In this document: one piece after another, positions 10,373 to 22,400 of the stretch
How the letters are laid out: every line of letters starts with the position of its first letter
Numbering within the stretch: the first letter of the stretch is position 1
NCBI GenBank assembly: GCA_027924645.1
Contig: BSBN01000254.1
Coordinates: 10,248,001 to 10,312,000, forward strand
DNA: 64,000 nt
Source: Cunninghamia lanceolata
Taxonomy: Eukaryota; Streptophyta; Pinopsida; Cupressales; Cupressaceae
Reading direction: 5' to 3'
Notes under the pieces: generated by a model
What the model saw: only the letters and a program-made list of their open reading frames with translations
Databases searched by the model: none
What the model was told of the DNA's origin: nothing
Program-made: the position numbers and the translations under genes

Positions 10373-11916
10373 TGTTTGCAAGAGACACTACTCCGGTATG
10401 AACTTGTATGTTGTCATTGATGGCAACAAGGCTCAAAGATCTCATCAACAAGACATGAAGACATAACTTTGGAAGGTCACATTGGAATTCAGGTCCGGTT
10501 GGCAGAAATGGTTAAGTATGGGCCCAGTTATAGAGTAGAGGACAGTAAGTGGGTTAGTATGTTTCTACAGATGATGAACTAGAAATGCGGTTCAGATATG
10601 ACGTCCTTAAAATTGTTTGATGGTGTTATGCTCTAGAGATTAACTCCTGACTTTCTTTGGAAGTCATTTGGAAGAATTATCTAAGTTTGGGTGAATAGAG
10701 GTATAGCAGAGACAGTGAATAGGGCACATTGTAATGGTCCGCATTCCTCTGCAGGTGAGTATTTTTTTATGCAGTTTTAAGGTGTTGTAAACACTTGTAT
10801 GAAGTGTCTAATTCCAGAGTTGTGAGATTTGAGGTCCACTGGAAAGATAATTGCAAGCTGCTGAGTATTGGTACAATGTTTGACAGAGTTGGATAGAGAC
10901 AGAGTCTAAGTTTTGATGGTCTGCATTTCCTCGCAAGATGATATCATGCCTTGCAGTTCTGAGGGTAAGATTGGCAATGTGTGAAGAGTCCTTGATATGA
11001 TTTTGGAAGTGTTTTGTGATCCACAGTAAAAGTTGTAAGTCTACAGATGAACCTGTTAAGCATGCTCTTAAGGAATAGACCGACTAGTATGATAAATCAT
11101 TATGCAGAGAAGAGATTGTGTGTGAAGGATCTATTTAAGTGATTGAATGATTAGAGACGACCTATATGAACATGTTTGGGCAAAGATTTAGGTCCACATA
11201 ACATATAGTGCATTGGATTGAGCCGACAAGCTATATCTTTCTATGTACACGTTTCGCTTTGTGGATGCCAATTTGATTATGGATCAAATCGTGATATGGA
11301 TATATAAGAGCGATGAATTTTGGTTGAGGTTGTGTAGATGGATGGTGGATTGATGCGAATATGCAAATAGTAGAGCAATGATACAGATCAGTGATGATGA
11401 AGACTTGGGATTCAAAATTTAGTTGTTGCACCTTGGTATGTTGACAAAAGCTTATGTAGTATTCCTTTTCATATCCTATTTGATTTATATTTGGTAGTGA
11501 GCCTTTCTTCATCAAGGTAGTGAGCCTAGTAGTGAGCCTCCATTAGGGTCTAACAACCCTTAGGGTTTAACAAACCTTATTGTAATCTTTCTAGGTTTAG
11601 GGTTGAGGCAATGAGCGTGCTAATCCTAGTTGTACTTCATGGCAGTGAGCCAGGATGTTCTAGGCCCATGGAGTGACCAAGCTTGAACATCATTATTTGT
11701 AAAGATTGCAATATATTTTTAAGAGCTAATCCTCTTCGTGGTTTTTCTCTCTTTGGGTTTTCCACATAAAAATCTTGGTGTCCATGTGTCATGCTTCTAT
11801 GGTTGTTATTCATTTGTATGTTGTGCTCTTGTTTAATTAATTCTAGAAAATGGTTAAAGGAAAAGGTTTATAGAACAATGATTCACCCCTCCTCTCAGTG
11901 TTGCTAATATTCAACA
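10373..11916 (+). repeat. 5' LTR
   Basis: Starts TGTTTGCAAGAGACAC and ends TATTCAACA, 1544 bp. It matches 16570-18078 along its whole length with scattered substitutions and small indels; for example gcctagtagtgagcctcc at about 11522 has no counterpart in the 3' LTR. The only sizeable frames inside (for example 11231-11515 minus) are not conserved. Confidence 0.93.
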
Positions 11917-11918
11917 CT

Positions 11919-11930
11919 TGGTATCAGATC
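11919..11930 (+). other. primer binding site (initiator Met tRNA)
   Basis: TGGTATCAGATC lies two bases after the LTR end. It matches the usual copia primer site TGGTATCAGAGC except near its 3' end. Confidence 0.9.
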
Positions 11931-11945
11931 GAGGTTCCTTGGAAA

Positions 11946-13094
11946 ATGTCTAACAACTTAAGGAAAATCTGGGATAGCGTGATCATGGAATCAAGAAGAT
12001 TTAGAAATTATGAAAGCAACAAGCAACTAGAAGCAACTCTTATGGATCTTGAAAATTCTGAAGCAGAAGTTAGGGATCTAAAAAAAAACTTGCAATAAGC
12101 TGATGAATGCATCTCAAAGCTAAAAGAGAAAGTCAAGAAATTCAAAGACAAATACAAATAAGTTAATGATCAATTGATATCAGCAAATGAAGCCCTGAAT
12201 GATTTGGAAGCAAAAGTTATAGAGAGAATAAGAGCAGAAGATGATCTGAATTTAATTGTGAAGAACAGATCAGAAGATTGTGCCAAACATGAAAAAGAAA
12301 TTGTAAGTCTAAAAAAAGACTTGGAAAAGGCCAAAAGCTTTGAAGAGAAATTCAAGATAAGTACTACAAAGCTTGATGAAATGATTGCTAGCCAGAAGAG
12401 TACTGATGACAAGCAAGGTTTGGGATTTGAGAAAGGAGAAAGTTCAAAATCTAGTCAAACAAACACTGAGTCAAGGCAAAATAGAGGATACCATTTTAGA
12501 AATCAAAGAAGAAGACCTAGAAGACCTCCAGTTAGACAGCCAAATGGTCAGAGGTACCCTTCCTTCAATGGTTACTGGTATAAATGCAATAAGTATGGTC
12601 ATAAGGCTACTCAGTGTAGAAGTAGAATGAATCAAAATGTTCCATCCTTATCTGGTAAATGTTTTAATTGAAAGAAGATTGGTCATAAAGCAAATGAGTG
12701 CAGAAGTGTGTCAAGAAATATGCCAAACTATTCTAGGAATGGTCAATTCTTCAATGGCAAATGCTTCACATGCAATAAATTTGGACACATGGCTAATCAA
12801 TGCAGATCAAGGATGAATTCATTCAAAGGAAGAAATCAAGGACAATAAAACATTGTATGTTTCAATTGGAACAAATTTGGACATGTTGCAAGATTCTATA
12901 GAAGCAAGAATATGAAGAGAAATTACTATGTTGAAAAAAGAAAAATAGAGCAAAGGAATGATAGGGGAAAAGAAAAGGTTGATCCAATGAAAACCAAGAA
13001 TGAGATGAGTATGATCTGGATTAAAAAGGATGTAAATGAGGTTAAGGATGAATCTGTACTAGCATCTGGTGTAGACACTTCCTCTGGGAAGTAA
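11946..13094 (+). pseudogene. copia gag with four zinc knuckles
   Basis: Capsid/nucleocapsid protein that would package element RNA. One phase from ATG 11946 to TAA 13092, with internal stops at 12096, 12159, 12669 and 12846. Residues ~35-160 are a charged coiled coil (LEATLMDLENSEAEVRDLKK and onward). An Arg-rich stretch (RNQRRRPRRPPVRQ) follows, then four CCHC knuckles. Knuckle 1 (12576-12617) has its first Cys changed to Trp. Knuckle 2 (12660-12701) has TGA in place of the second Cys. Knuckle 3 (12762-12803, CFTCNKFGHMANQC) is intact. Knuckle 4 (12858-12899) has Trp and Tyr in place of Cys. The N-terminal UBN2-type part of a full copia gag seems absent or much shortened. Confidence 0.88.
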
Positions 13095-13531
13095 ATTGAG
13101 AGCTCTGGCTCAAGGGGAGCAGTGTTGAAAATCCAAGTGCCCTAGCCAGAAAGTGGGTGCCAGAATATGGCATGAGAGTGTATGATGAAATTTGATGTGA
13201 CACATCTCTTAAAAGAAAAAGTAGAATAAAAAGGGTCAATGTGGCATATTGCAGAGCAATCCTAATCGACTGTGTTCTACAGTGAAGGGTTTTAATAGCT
13301 TTTTGGGAATGAGCATTTATGACAACTTAGGTTAAGTTTTACGAAGGATAAAAAGGAACTTATTTGGTCTCAAAATCACTTTGTACTCTAATCTATCAAG
13401 AATTCAGAGAGATTGAAGATGAATTTGAGCAACAACAACCAAGATTTGAGGTGATTGAAGTATTTCAAAGAAAGGAAACCCTAACTTAGGGAAACAAGGT
13501 ATTTATCTAACTGCAAATTTGTTGGAAAGAA

Positions 13532-16342
13532 ATGGCAAATCCTTTATTTGTTGATATCACTGAGCCTCGATGACCCAAATTTAAGAAACATCCTCACAAA
13601 GCAACTGAAATTGATCAAATGGGTACATTCTTGAGTATACCAAATAGAGTTTTTATGTGGAAGATGTTAGGGCATATGTTCATGTTGCCCTAGATGAGCA
13701 CGATGATAGAAAATTCACAAACTTATATCAAAATCATTTAAGTGATGATCACTTCCACTTGAAAGAAGAATGCAAAATTTTGAAAGAAAAGTAATTAAGG
13801 AGAATTTACACAGTATACCAAATGATTAAGGAGAATGTTGATTATGACTTGTGTAAGCTACTGAGAATTCAATTAATGGACAACTTGAAAAGGATCAAAG
13901 AAAGCAAGAACTATCCTTTCAAATTTGGTATGCTTATTGTCTATTTATTCTTCTATTTTCTCAATGAATTCGCTTACCACAAGGGCCTAATTTGGTTAGG
14001 TAATCAACCAATAGTTGTTCAAATAAGAAACTATCTTAGCAATCTAGGTAGTCACAATGAGCAAAAAGCAGCTCTATGGGGGTTTTTCAAGAACTTTCAA
14101 AACATGATGCAGTCAAGGGAAAGAATACCTAGGGTAATTGTTGAGAAATACAAAGATACCATTTGTTTCATGGTCACTAAAGACCAATGTTTAATGGACA
14201 TTGTTGAGCCTAGAAGAGTTTGGATCAAATTCCCATGTGGTATGAAGTGGATGGTCAAGTAGTGGACAACTATGCCCAACATATGCTAAGCAAACCTAAG
14301 GACACAAAGGAAGAAAGGTTTGTTACATATAAAGAACTATCTATAAAATTGTATGTTGAACTCAGAAAGCTAGAATCCACTAGGAAGGTGAGAAGAGAAG
14401 TAGAATATTACCAAAGAACAACCAAAAGAAGTCAGGGAAAAAGCAGAGAAAGTAGAAGAAGCAAAACAAAAGAGTGAACCAGCACAGGTTCTAAAAGAAT
14501 CTCAGATGAAACAGGATAAACCAGAAAAGGTTCAAAGGACCACTAGGAGCTCTACTACCTTCTCTGGTGCCACATCATCAATAAACCTAGAGAAAATACG
14601 AAAAGAATCTCCTGTCAAAGACATGAAGAGGAAAAAGATGAAGGGAAGAAGATTATATGTTAGTGTTGGTGAAAAGGATGAAGAAGAGATAGAGTCAGAT
14701 GAAGAGGTTAAGAAGATGAAAGTTGAGACTCTTAAAGCCTCTGAAAGCATTAAAGAAAAGCTCTCCAGAAATGAAAAATCTAGTAAAAGACAGAAAAGAA
14801 AAGCCTGTAACACTTGCGGATGTAATAAAAGCTATCATAGTTGATGGAAATCTGAAGCCCATGATTGAACTCTATGATGGATATAGTGATGATAAAAGAA
14901 GCTTGGAAGAAGCCATTGTGAAATATTTAAACATCTTCAATAGGGCTCTTATTGAGATCATCTCTGATCTCCCCGAAAGCCTAGCAAATATTCTAAGCAT
15001 CAGAAAGGAGACTGGTAGAGATAAGGATATTAAGCTAAGAAAACATGTGATGACTAGATTATGTCTTGAAATTACTCCTGAAGAAGAAGAGCTGATGTCC
15101 AAGGAGACCAAGGACCAGTTCAGAACAAAAAGGAGGATGAATTTATTAATGATGGATGAGATTGATAACGTGGTGAAAGAAACAGAGGAAATTATTTTGG
15201 AAGCTCTGAAGCAACACAATCTTCCCACCACATGTGTCAATGAAGAGAATGATGTTGCTGATAATTTATCTATTCCTGAAATAAACTTGGGCCAAGAAAT
15301 AGATAAAGATGACAGAGTGTCTGAGGAGAAAGAAGTACTTGCTGATGACTCTCAAATAGAACCCTCATCGGGACAACAAACTAAGAATGATACCGACAAG
15401 GAAAATATTGAGGAAGAATTGGTCATGGAAAATTCTCCATCAGAACAAGAAGAGGATACTAATAAGGATATGGATTTGGATTGTCTAGAACAAAGCCAAA
15501 AAGGAGTTTCTACTATGCCAAGAGACACTGTTGTATTAGTGAAGGAAATGTTAGACAAAGAAAAACAAATTTTGGATGAGCTTGAACTAATACATGGTCC
15601 AATAGACTTGGATGCAATGTCCCCTGTGCAAAAACTAAAATTGGCTTCAATTGTACAGGCAAGAGTGAGAGAAGAAATGTTAAAATATCATATAGATGAT
15701 AGTGAACTTATTAATGAAGCATCTGACATTTTGGAAAAGCTGATGCCTACCTACCAGAAGGATTCATCCATGTCTTTAGCAAACCATAATGGTAAGACAA
15801 GAATTTGATGTGAAAAGGTTGGAAGAATTGAAGGTAATGATAGCCAATGATAAAATTCAGTTAGACAACAAAATAGAAAACACTCAAGAAGCTGTGAAAG
15901 AACCTAGTGATTTGTACAAATTTTGTTTATCTTGGCCAAAAGTTACCTAGAAGATCGAAGATAAGATCAAAGACCTGTAATAGAAACTGATGGATACTTC
16001 CATGAAATTTGATCCTGTAGTAGAGTCAGTAAGCAATAAAGAAACTGAAGCCATTATCATTCACAATAACTTGATTGACTTAATAAATCAGAAGTATCAA
16101 ATAAAGAGCAGAATGGGATAGCTAAGAAGACTAATCTACCCTAAGTTGGACTCAATGACAAATCTTGCTATAGAGGCTAAGTTAGCTATACAAATAGATA
16201 CAACTTATGGTCTCAAAAAGGCAGAAGCCTTAGTCTTTCTGTTTAGTGGACACATTTAGATTTTGGATAATGCCACAAAAGGCTAGGATATTGAGTGGGT
16301 GTAGATTAAGATTATATTCAATGACATTCTCAAATACATGTA
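13532..16342 (+). pseudogene. large unknown ORF in place of pol
   Basis: From ATG 13532 (MANPLFVDITEP) a coding-like stretch of about 940 codons runs to TAA-type stops near 16342, crossing several frameshifts (near 13655, 14250, 14490, 14750 and 15790) and stops. The most open part, 14723-15808, gives 361 residues. It has three sections. First comes an N-terminal globular region with HKATEIDQMGTF, YLFFYFLNEF and a well-formed block ERIPRVIVEKYKDTICFMV (~14118-14175). A Lys/Glu-rich middle follows (14300-14840). The end is an acidic, helical C-terminus with LADVIKAIIVDGN, DAMSPVQKLKLASIVQARVR and a final coiled-coil-like tail. No protease, integrase or RT motif is present. I do not recognise a named domain. 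It is bracketed by gag and the polypurine tracts, so it moved with the element. Confidence 0.75.
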
Positions 16343-16435
16343 ATATAAAGATGAAGATTATACTTGTAAATATGCAGCAAAGTACATAAAATTTTGAAAA
16401 CTTTTGGTTTCAGATCACACCCTTTGCCATTGATG

Positions 16436-16569
16436 TCAAAGGGGGAGAAGCAGATTAGTAAAAAATGGATAAAAATCTCAGGGGGAGTAGGAGAATGAAG
16501 TGTATATAGTAAGGGGGAGCAGTCAAGTATTTTTCACTAAGTGTTGCCATCAATGCCAAAGGGCGAGAT
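16436..16569 (+). other. series of polypurine tracts before the 3' LTR
   Basis: Four similar purine tracts occur: 16436-16450 (tcaaagggggagaag), 16479-16493, 16511-16522 and 16556-16569 (ccaaagggcgagat). The last directly abuts the 3' LTR and would prime plus-strand synthesis. The first and last follow a similar ttgccat-ca/tga-atg-caaagg context, so they look duplicated. Confidence 0.85.
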
Positions 16570-18078
16570 TGTTGGTAAGAGACACTACTCTGGTATGAAC
16601 TTGTATGTTGTCATTGATGGAAACAAGGCTCAAAGATCTCATCAGGATGGTAGGAAGATATAACTTCAAAAGGTCACATTGGAATTCAGGTCCGGTTGGA
16701 AAAAATGGCTAAGTATGGGCAATTACAAAGTAGAGGATAGTAAGTGGGTTAGTATGCTTCCACAGATGATGATCTGGAAATGTGGTTTAGGTATGATGTC
16801 ATTAATTTTTTGATGGTGTTATGCTCCATATATTAAGTCCTGACTTTCTCTGGAAGTTATTTGGAAGAATTATCTAAGTCTGGGTTAACTAAGGTATAGA
16901 AGAGACAATGAACAAGGCACATTGTAATGGTCCGCATTCCTCCACATGTGAGTATTCTTTTATGTGTTTTTAAGGTGTTGTAAACACTTGTATGAAGTGT
17001 CTAATTCTACAGTTGTGAGATCTAAGGTCCACTGGAAAGATAGTTGCAAGCTACTGAGTATCAGTATAGTATTTGACAGAGTTGGACAGAGATAGAGTCT
17101 GAGTTCTGATGGTCCGCATTTCCCTGCAAGATGTTATCATGCCTTGCAGTTCTAAGGGTAAGATTGGGAATGTGTGAAGAGTCCTTGATATTATTTTGGA
17201 AGTGTTTTGTGGTCTGCAGTAAAAGTTGTAAGTCTACAGATGTACCTGTTAAGCATGCTCTTAAGGAACATGTTCACTAGGATGATAAATCATTGTGTGG
17301 AGAAGAGATAGTGTGTGAAGGATCTATTTAAGTTATTGAATGATTAGATCTGACCTATATGAACACATTTGGTCAAATATTTGGGTTGGGTCTGCATAAC
17401 ATATAGTGCATTAGATTGAGCTGACAAGCTACATCTTTCTATGTACACATTTCACTTCTTGGATGCCGACCTAATTATGGATCAAATCATGATGCGGATA
17501 TATAAGAGCAATAAATTTTAGTTGAGGTTGTGTGGATGGATGGTGGATTGATGCGAATATGTAAATAGAAGAGCAGTGATATAGATCAGTGATGATGAAG
17601 ACTTGGGATTCAGAATTTAGTTGCTGCACCTTGGTATGTTGACAGATGCTTATACATTATTCCTTTTCATATACTATTTGATTTGTATTTGGCAGTGAGC
17701 CTCTATTAGGGTCTAACATCCCTCAGGGTTTAACAACCCTTATTGTAATCTTTCTAGGTTTAGGGTTGAGGCAGTGAGCCTACTAGACCTAGTTGTACTT
17801 CATGGTAGTGAGCCAACATGTTCTAGGTCCATGGAGTGCTCAAGCCTGAACATCATTATTTGTAAAGATTTCAATATATTTTTGAGAGCTAATCCTCTCC
17901 ATGGTTTTTCCTTCTTTGGGTTTCCACATAAAAATCTTGGTGTCCATGTGTCATGCTTCTATGGTTGTTATTCATTTGCATGTTGTGCTCTTGTTTAATT
18001 AATTCTAGAAAATGGTTAAAGGAAAAGGTTTATAGAACACTGATTCACCACCCCTCTCAGTCTTCTTGATATTCAATA
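16570..18078 (+). repeat. 3' LTR
   Basis: Starts TGTTGGTAAGAGACAC and ends TATTCAATA, where the expected CAACA has a C to T change. 1509 bp, colinear with the 5' LTR. The frame 17774-17998 is not conserved as coding. Confidence 0.93.
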
Positions 18079-18083
18079 GGTTT
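18079..18083. repeat. target-site duplication GGTTT (right)
   Basis: Matches 10368-10372. Confidence 0.9.
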
Positions 18084-18560
18084 TTACCAAGTATATCTTG
18101 TGTTATCTTGTGATATGTTTTTGATCTTTACATTATTGTTATTTTATAAGTTTGTATGCATCATTTTCTCTCATAAGGTTATGCAAGAAATGGTTTGATC
18201 AACTTGTAATTTCCTAGCAAGTGGTATCAGAGATATTGTTGTGGTTGACAGAGGTGTGAGATCCCTCATTTTGTTTAACCTTTGTTTGAGTAGATCTCAT
18301 GCAAATTTGGAGCCATGGAAATGATGGAAAATTTGAGACATTTCAAGGTATACTTGTGTTTTGTGTAGGCTGTGAAAATGTAGATTTGGGGTTTGTAGAT
18401 CTAGGGTTTGAAAAAAATTTGTCCAAAAAGGTTTTTTAGGTGTTCACCATATGAGATTTGTGTGGACAAAGTTGCAAAAAAGACATCATAGGATAAAATA
18501 AACCTCACCATTGCATCTAGGAGGCCTGAGACATGAAGATTAATATAAAATTTGATATAT
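18084..18560 (+). mobile_element. right part of the outer copia LTR, primer site and leader
   Basis: The LTR-like sequence resumes after the nested element. TGGTATCAGAGA at 18222-18233 is a tRNA-Met primer site. A gag-like start follows at about 18314 (ATGGAAATGATGG...), but the frame is soon lost and no gag domain can be followed further. This is the remnant of the element into which 10373-18078 inserted. Confidence 0.6.
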
Positions 18561-19290
18561 TTTGGCTACTAGGTCCTGAAGCACAAAAATGCCCTCTCCC
18601 CCTTGTTCGCTCATATGATTGTATGGTCAACTATGTGCAAATAATAATAATTTATATCTGGGCTCCACATTTCTATACTTTTGAAAAATTATTTAAAATT
18701 ATTTGATTTTGAAAATCATGTTGAAAAAATATAGAAGAAATATAAATTAATTAAAAATATTGCGGGGTATAGGGTCCATAGACCCCTGTACCATTGTCCC
18801 CACAGATGGTGATAGTAGTGTTGACAACTAAGAGTAAGTGATGTACCATTTGGTAGTGGTTTGTCAACCACAATCGGTGGTAACCAGGTCGGTGGGGCCT
18901 TAATCCATTGGTGTTGACCCCCGATCAAGTGGGCCATAGTTTATCCCTTGTGGGTATAAAATTTTAAACATTTATATAGAGTGAAATTCATTTTAGGTCT
19001 AGGACATTTGGAAATTGAAAACAAAATAAATTTAAATAAAATTTTAGTTTTTCCATTGAAGTACTCAGCTCGTGCACCACCCAATGTACAACCCAGGTGC
19101 CACCTACCTACACATGATAATGTCATGCTTACATCATCTATATGGACTACATGGACTAATGATGTCAATTGTATGGAAAGGTCCCTCTTGAGGCCTCTTC
19201 TATCCCTTGGAGGGTCTTAAGTAAATTTAACTAGACAAGTGTGAATATGACCTAATAAAGAACCAGAAGTAGGTAATATACTTTGTTCAT
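18561..19290. other. no gene recognised; possible LTR at right end
   Basis: Contains short frames only (18716-18937 minus, 18941-19168 minus, 18981-19220 plus), none with a recognised product. The last few hundred bases may be the 3' LTR of the minus-strand element that begins at 19291, because they end GCAACA directly before a C-rich tract (PPT complement). No matching second LTR was found. Confidence 0.4.
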
Positions 19291-20640
19291 AGCAACACCC
19301 CCCCTTCAGTGCAACTTAGGGAGAAATTTAATTAATGAAAAGATTCAAATATGGAAGGATGGGTCCTAGCTACAAGGCCAAGTTAGGTACCCATGTACAA
19401 AATAGCTCTCACAAATGGAGCAAAGGAGAAAAACCTGTAGGAAAAAAACCCTCTCCAAAAGAGAGAAAACATGTAAACAAACATGTACAAGTGATGGAGT
19501 GATGGAAGGACTCAATACAAATAACTCCCAAGGATTACACCCATCATGAATATACAATCAATGTCCCCCCATAAGAGGGAAATAATGATACTAGATATCC
19601 CCCTCATAAAGAAGTAGCTCCTATGCCAATGGTGAATGCATAAAGACAAAAAAGTATCCACTACCTACAAAGAACATTTCTCCCTTGGAAAGGAAAAAAC
19701 CCATTGGTTTATGTAGAAGAAACTCCATCTCAAACATAAGAGATGAGGGAGGAAGTCTTATTAAAGATGATGTCTTTGAAAATTGCTAAGTGTCCACATG
19801 TCACAATCAATAGATGCCACAAAATTAGGAACTCCATACTTAATCAAAGAGTGTGACAATACAAGACAATAGGAAAACTCATGATAAAAAAATCTCTAAA
19901 GAAAAAGAGGGCATGACAATATCTATGCCATAACTATCATCGAAGAGGAAATGAATATCGTTAAGTGTGTCCTCCAAATATGCAAGATGGGATTCACACA
20001 ATAAATCTAAAATACCTATCAAGTACTCATTCCATGAAACTAAATTTGAAAGACAATAAACATCCTATTGAGCTAAAGTACTGGAAGATGAATGAACAAT
20101 GAACTATGATGAAGCAGGTTGTGGAGGATATGGAAGCTTAGCACAAGTCTCAAGAACCAGAGTAGATGAAACAAGACCCAAGTTTAAGTGATCAAAATTC
20201 TCCTCATAAATAAAATCTGTACTAGATGTAAGAGTGTGAATACCAGTCAAAGGAACTGCTGTCTCATTAGGGGAAAATGAGAAAAAGTGTACAATCAAGA
20301 TGCATGATCAACCATCCCAATAGCAATAATATCACTCACTACTCTCCAAGTCTGTAATAAACATTGAATCATGTGTAAACTCAACATTTCTCACTATTCC
20401 ACCATGAGTAATTTGATATATAGAAAGAAAATTATTGGACGAAGAAGGCACACACTATACATTATTGAAGGTACCCTCCCCAACATCATTAGATCACTTT
20501 CCAATTACATTCATATAAGTGTTGTTAGTCATCAATATAGGTGTCATAGTACAAGGTTCAAATGAAGAGAACATAACATGTGAAGAAGCCATATGACGCT
20601 TGAAACTCTAGAATCAAGAAAGCATCTCAGTGATTGAAAA
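19291..20640 (-). mobile_element. minus-strand copia-type element, PPT-adjacent internal segment
   Basis: A run of C at 19298-19304 is the complement of a polypurine tract. The following ~1.1 kb is recognisably similar, in order and spacing, to 55165-56270 in the element 54874-58364: for example ccctccaaaagagag and a ggtgtccacatgtca-like segment. The usual RNase H that precedes a copia polypurine tract is missing. Minus-strand frames such as 20104-20298 are short and unrecognised. The other end of this element was not found. Confidence 0.6.
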
Positions 20641-22395
20641 CTTGTAGATACAAAAACTGCTTGACCCTTCGTCTTCATATTTTCCATCGCATTATCCAAA
20701 CTAGCTACAGTGATAAATTTAAGGAAGCCCCCTAAAAATTTCTATAAAATCCTGGTGAATTGTAGCTAGAGGCAGTAATTTTTGTGGTGACTATATGCCT
20801 ATTTTGGGGAAAAAATAATTTCACTAGTGAATTATTTCAAATTTCTCCACTTTGGTGATTTTAGTTGGTGAATTATAGATAGATTTGAAAAAAAGAAATA
20901 ATTTTGTTGGTGATTTATAGTTGTATAAAAGAATAAAATAAGTTATGTGGAAAATAATATAAGTATTAAAAATATAAAATTAATTGATTGGTGAATATGT
21001 AGGTGGGTTTTTGAAAAATCATAATTTGGTTAGCAAAAATATCAAATGCTAAATGATAATAATTAAGTTACTTGGAAAATTTATAGCTTAAAAATTACTT
21101 ACATTTACATCATTGGATGATCATAGATCAACAACATAAGTTCTATTTTGGGCTGAAGTTCTAAGACGCCCAAATTTGTACATAAAGTATTCAGAGTAGA
21201 AACAAGTCTCAATAAGTTAACAATTCACAATTTAGATATCAAAAAATAATAGATAATACAATAAAAAATTTAAAAGGAATACTACGATTATGATTTACAT
21301 CGATGTACTTATAATATTATAAATTTATAATAAATTTCAATCATTAGATGATCATAGATCAATGACTTATGTTTAATTCTGGGTTGAAGTCCTGATGCAC
21401 CTAAATTTTTAAATAAAGTCTCTAGAATAGAGACATGTGTCAACAAATCAATGAGTGAACGATTCAGATTAACGAGAAATAGTATATAATAAAAAAAAAT
21501 AAGAGGAAGACTATAGTTAAAATTTACATCGATATACTTAGAATATTATAATAAATTTCAACTGTGAGATGATCATAGATCTTGACTTATGTTTAATTCT
21601 AGACCAAAGTCTTAGCACACCCAATCTTGTACATAAAGTCTCCAAAATTGAGATAAATTTCAAGGAGTGAATGATTTAGATTAACAATATTTTTACATAT
21701 ATTTTGAATTATGATATTTCTAGAACTATCTAATGGTAATAATTAATAAAAAATAATACAAATAAATTAAAAATTTAAAAGGTGACAATAATCACAATTT
21801 ACATCGATAACCCATATTATAATATTATAATAAATGAAAGAGTTTACAACAAAAATTTTTAGATGGCCCTAAGCCAAGGCACCCTAACATGAACCTTAGA
21901 TAAAGGCGTTTGCATAGAAAATAAAATTTAAAAGATGTAAATTTTTTAAAAACTCAAAACAAAGTTTTTAATGGCCACCATTGATGTGTCACCTGAAAAC
22001 TGCCACTTGCAGAAGAAAAGATACAACATATACAACCAACCTTTCCCTTCTTAATAAATAGGCACATAAACCATTATGTATAATAAGGGCCCTACAAAGG
22101 CATTCCAACGAGCTTGTAACAAGTGCCATCCTTGCCTCCTAAAGAATGCAGTTAGCTGTAGCCAAGCACTCTAACACATGTAAAGGGAATATTTCAGCCT
22201 TATCTCGTGGTCATGCATCATTGTCATAAGTATTTAAAGCTAAATGAATCTTATCCCTTGAGATAAACAATTCCTAAACCATTGCCTTCATGGTCATCTT
22301 CACCAGACCTATGTTATTGAGCAGGTCCATTAAATTCGACAAAAAGCACAAAGGCAATGTCACTAAATAGATTTGTTTTGAGGGTATTCTAAAAG
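20641..22395. other. AT-rich stretch with a short tandem array; no gene
   Basis: Contains the ~225-bp tandem array described separately and otherwise no frame of interest. The sequence at about 20700-21080 has repeated ggtgaattat-like words. Nothing else is recognised. Confidence 0.5.
21090..21840. repeat. ~225-bp imperfect tandem repeat, about three units
   Basis: The word tcatagatc with the same flanks recurs at 21121, 21352 and 21573 (spacing 231 and 221). Each is followed by a similar order of words: ttatgttta, ttctg/agg, acataaagtctc, a variable AT-rich part, and tttacatcgat.acttataatatta. Units are clearly diverged. Confidence 0.85.
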
Positions 22396-22400
22396 AATAT

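Larger units (their letters stand above)
10373..18078 (+). mobile_element. non-autonomous copia LTR retrotransposon with a large extra ORF
   Basis: A complete 7.7-kb element: 5' LTR 10373-11916, primer site 11919-11930, gag 11946-13094, an unrelated ~940-codon frame 13532-16342, several polypurine tracts 16436-16569 and 3' LTR 16570-18078. It is flanked by perfect GGTTT duplications. Between gag and the 3' LTR I find no protease, integrase, reverse transcriptase or RNase H. The LTRs differ at many positions, so the insertion is not recent. Repeated AAGGGGGAG tracts before the LTR suggest the SIRE/Maximus group of copia elements (family knowledge). Mobilisation would have needed pol from another element (inference). 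Confidence 0.92.

Noticed and set aside
14532..14813. Minus-strand Ser/Phe/Leu-rich frame, and similar ones at 14872-15240 and 12170-12412
   Set aside because: Shadows of Lys/Glu-rich sense-strand coding of the copia element.
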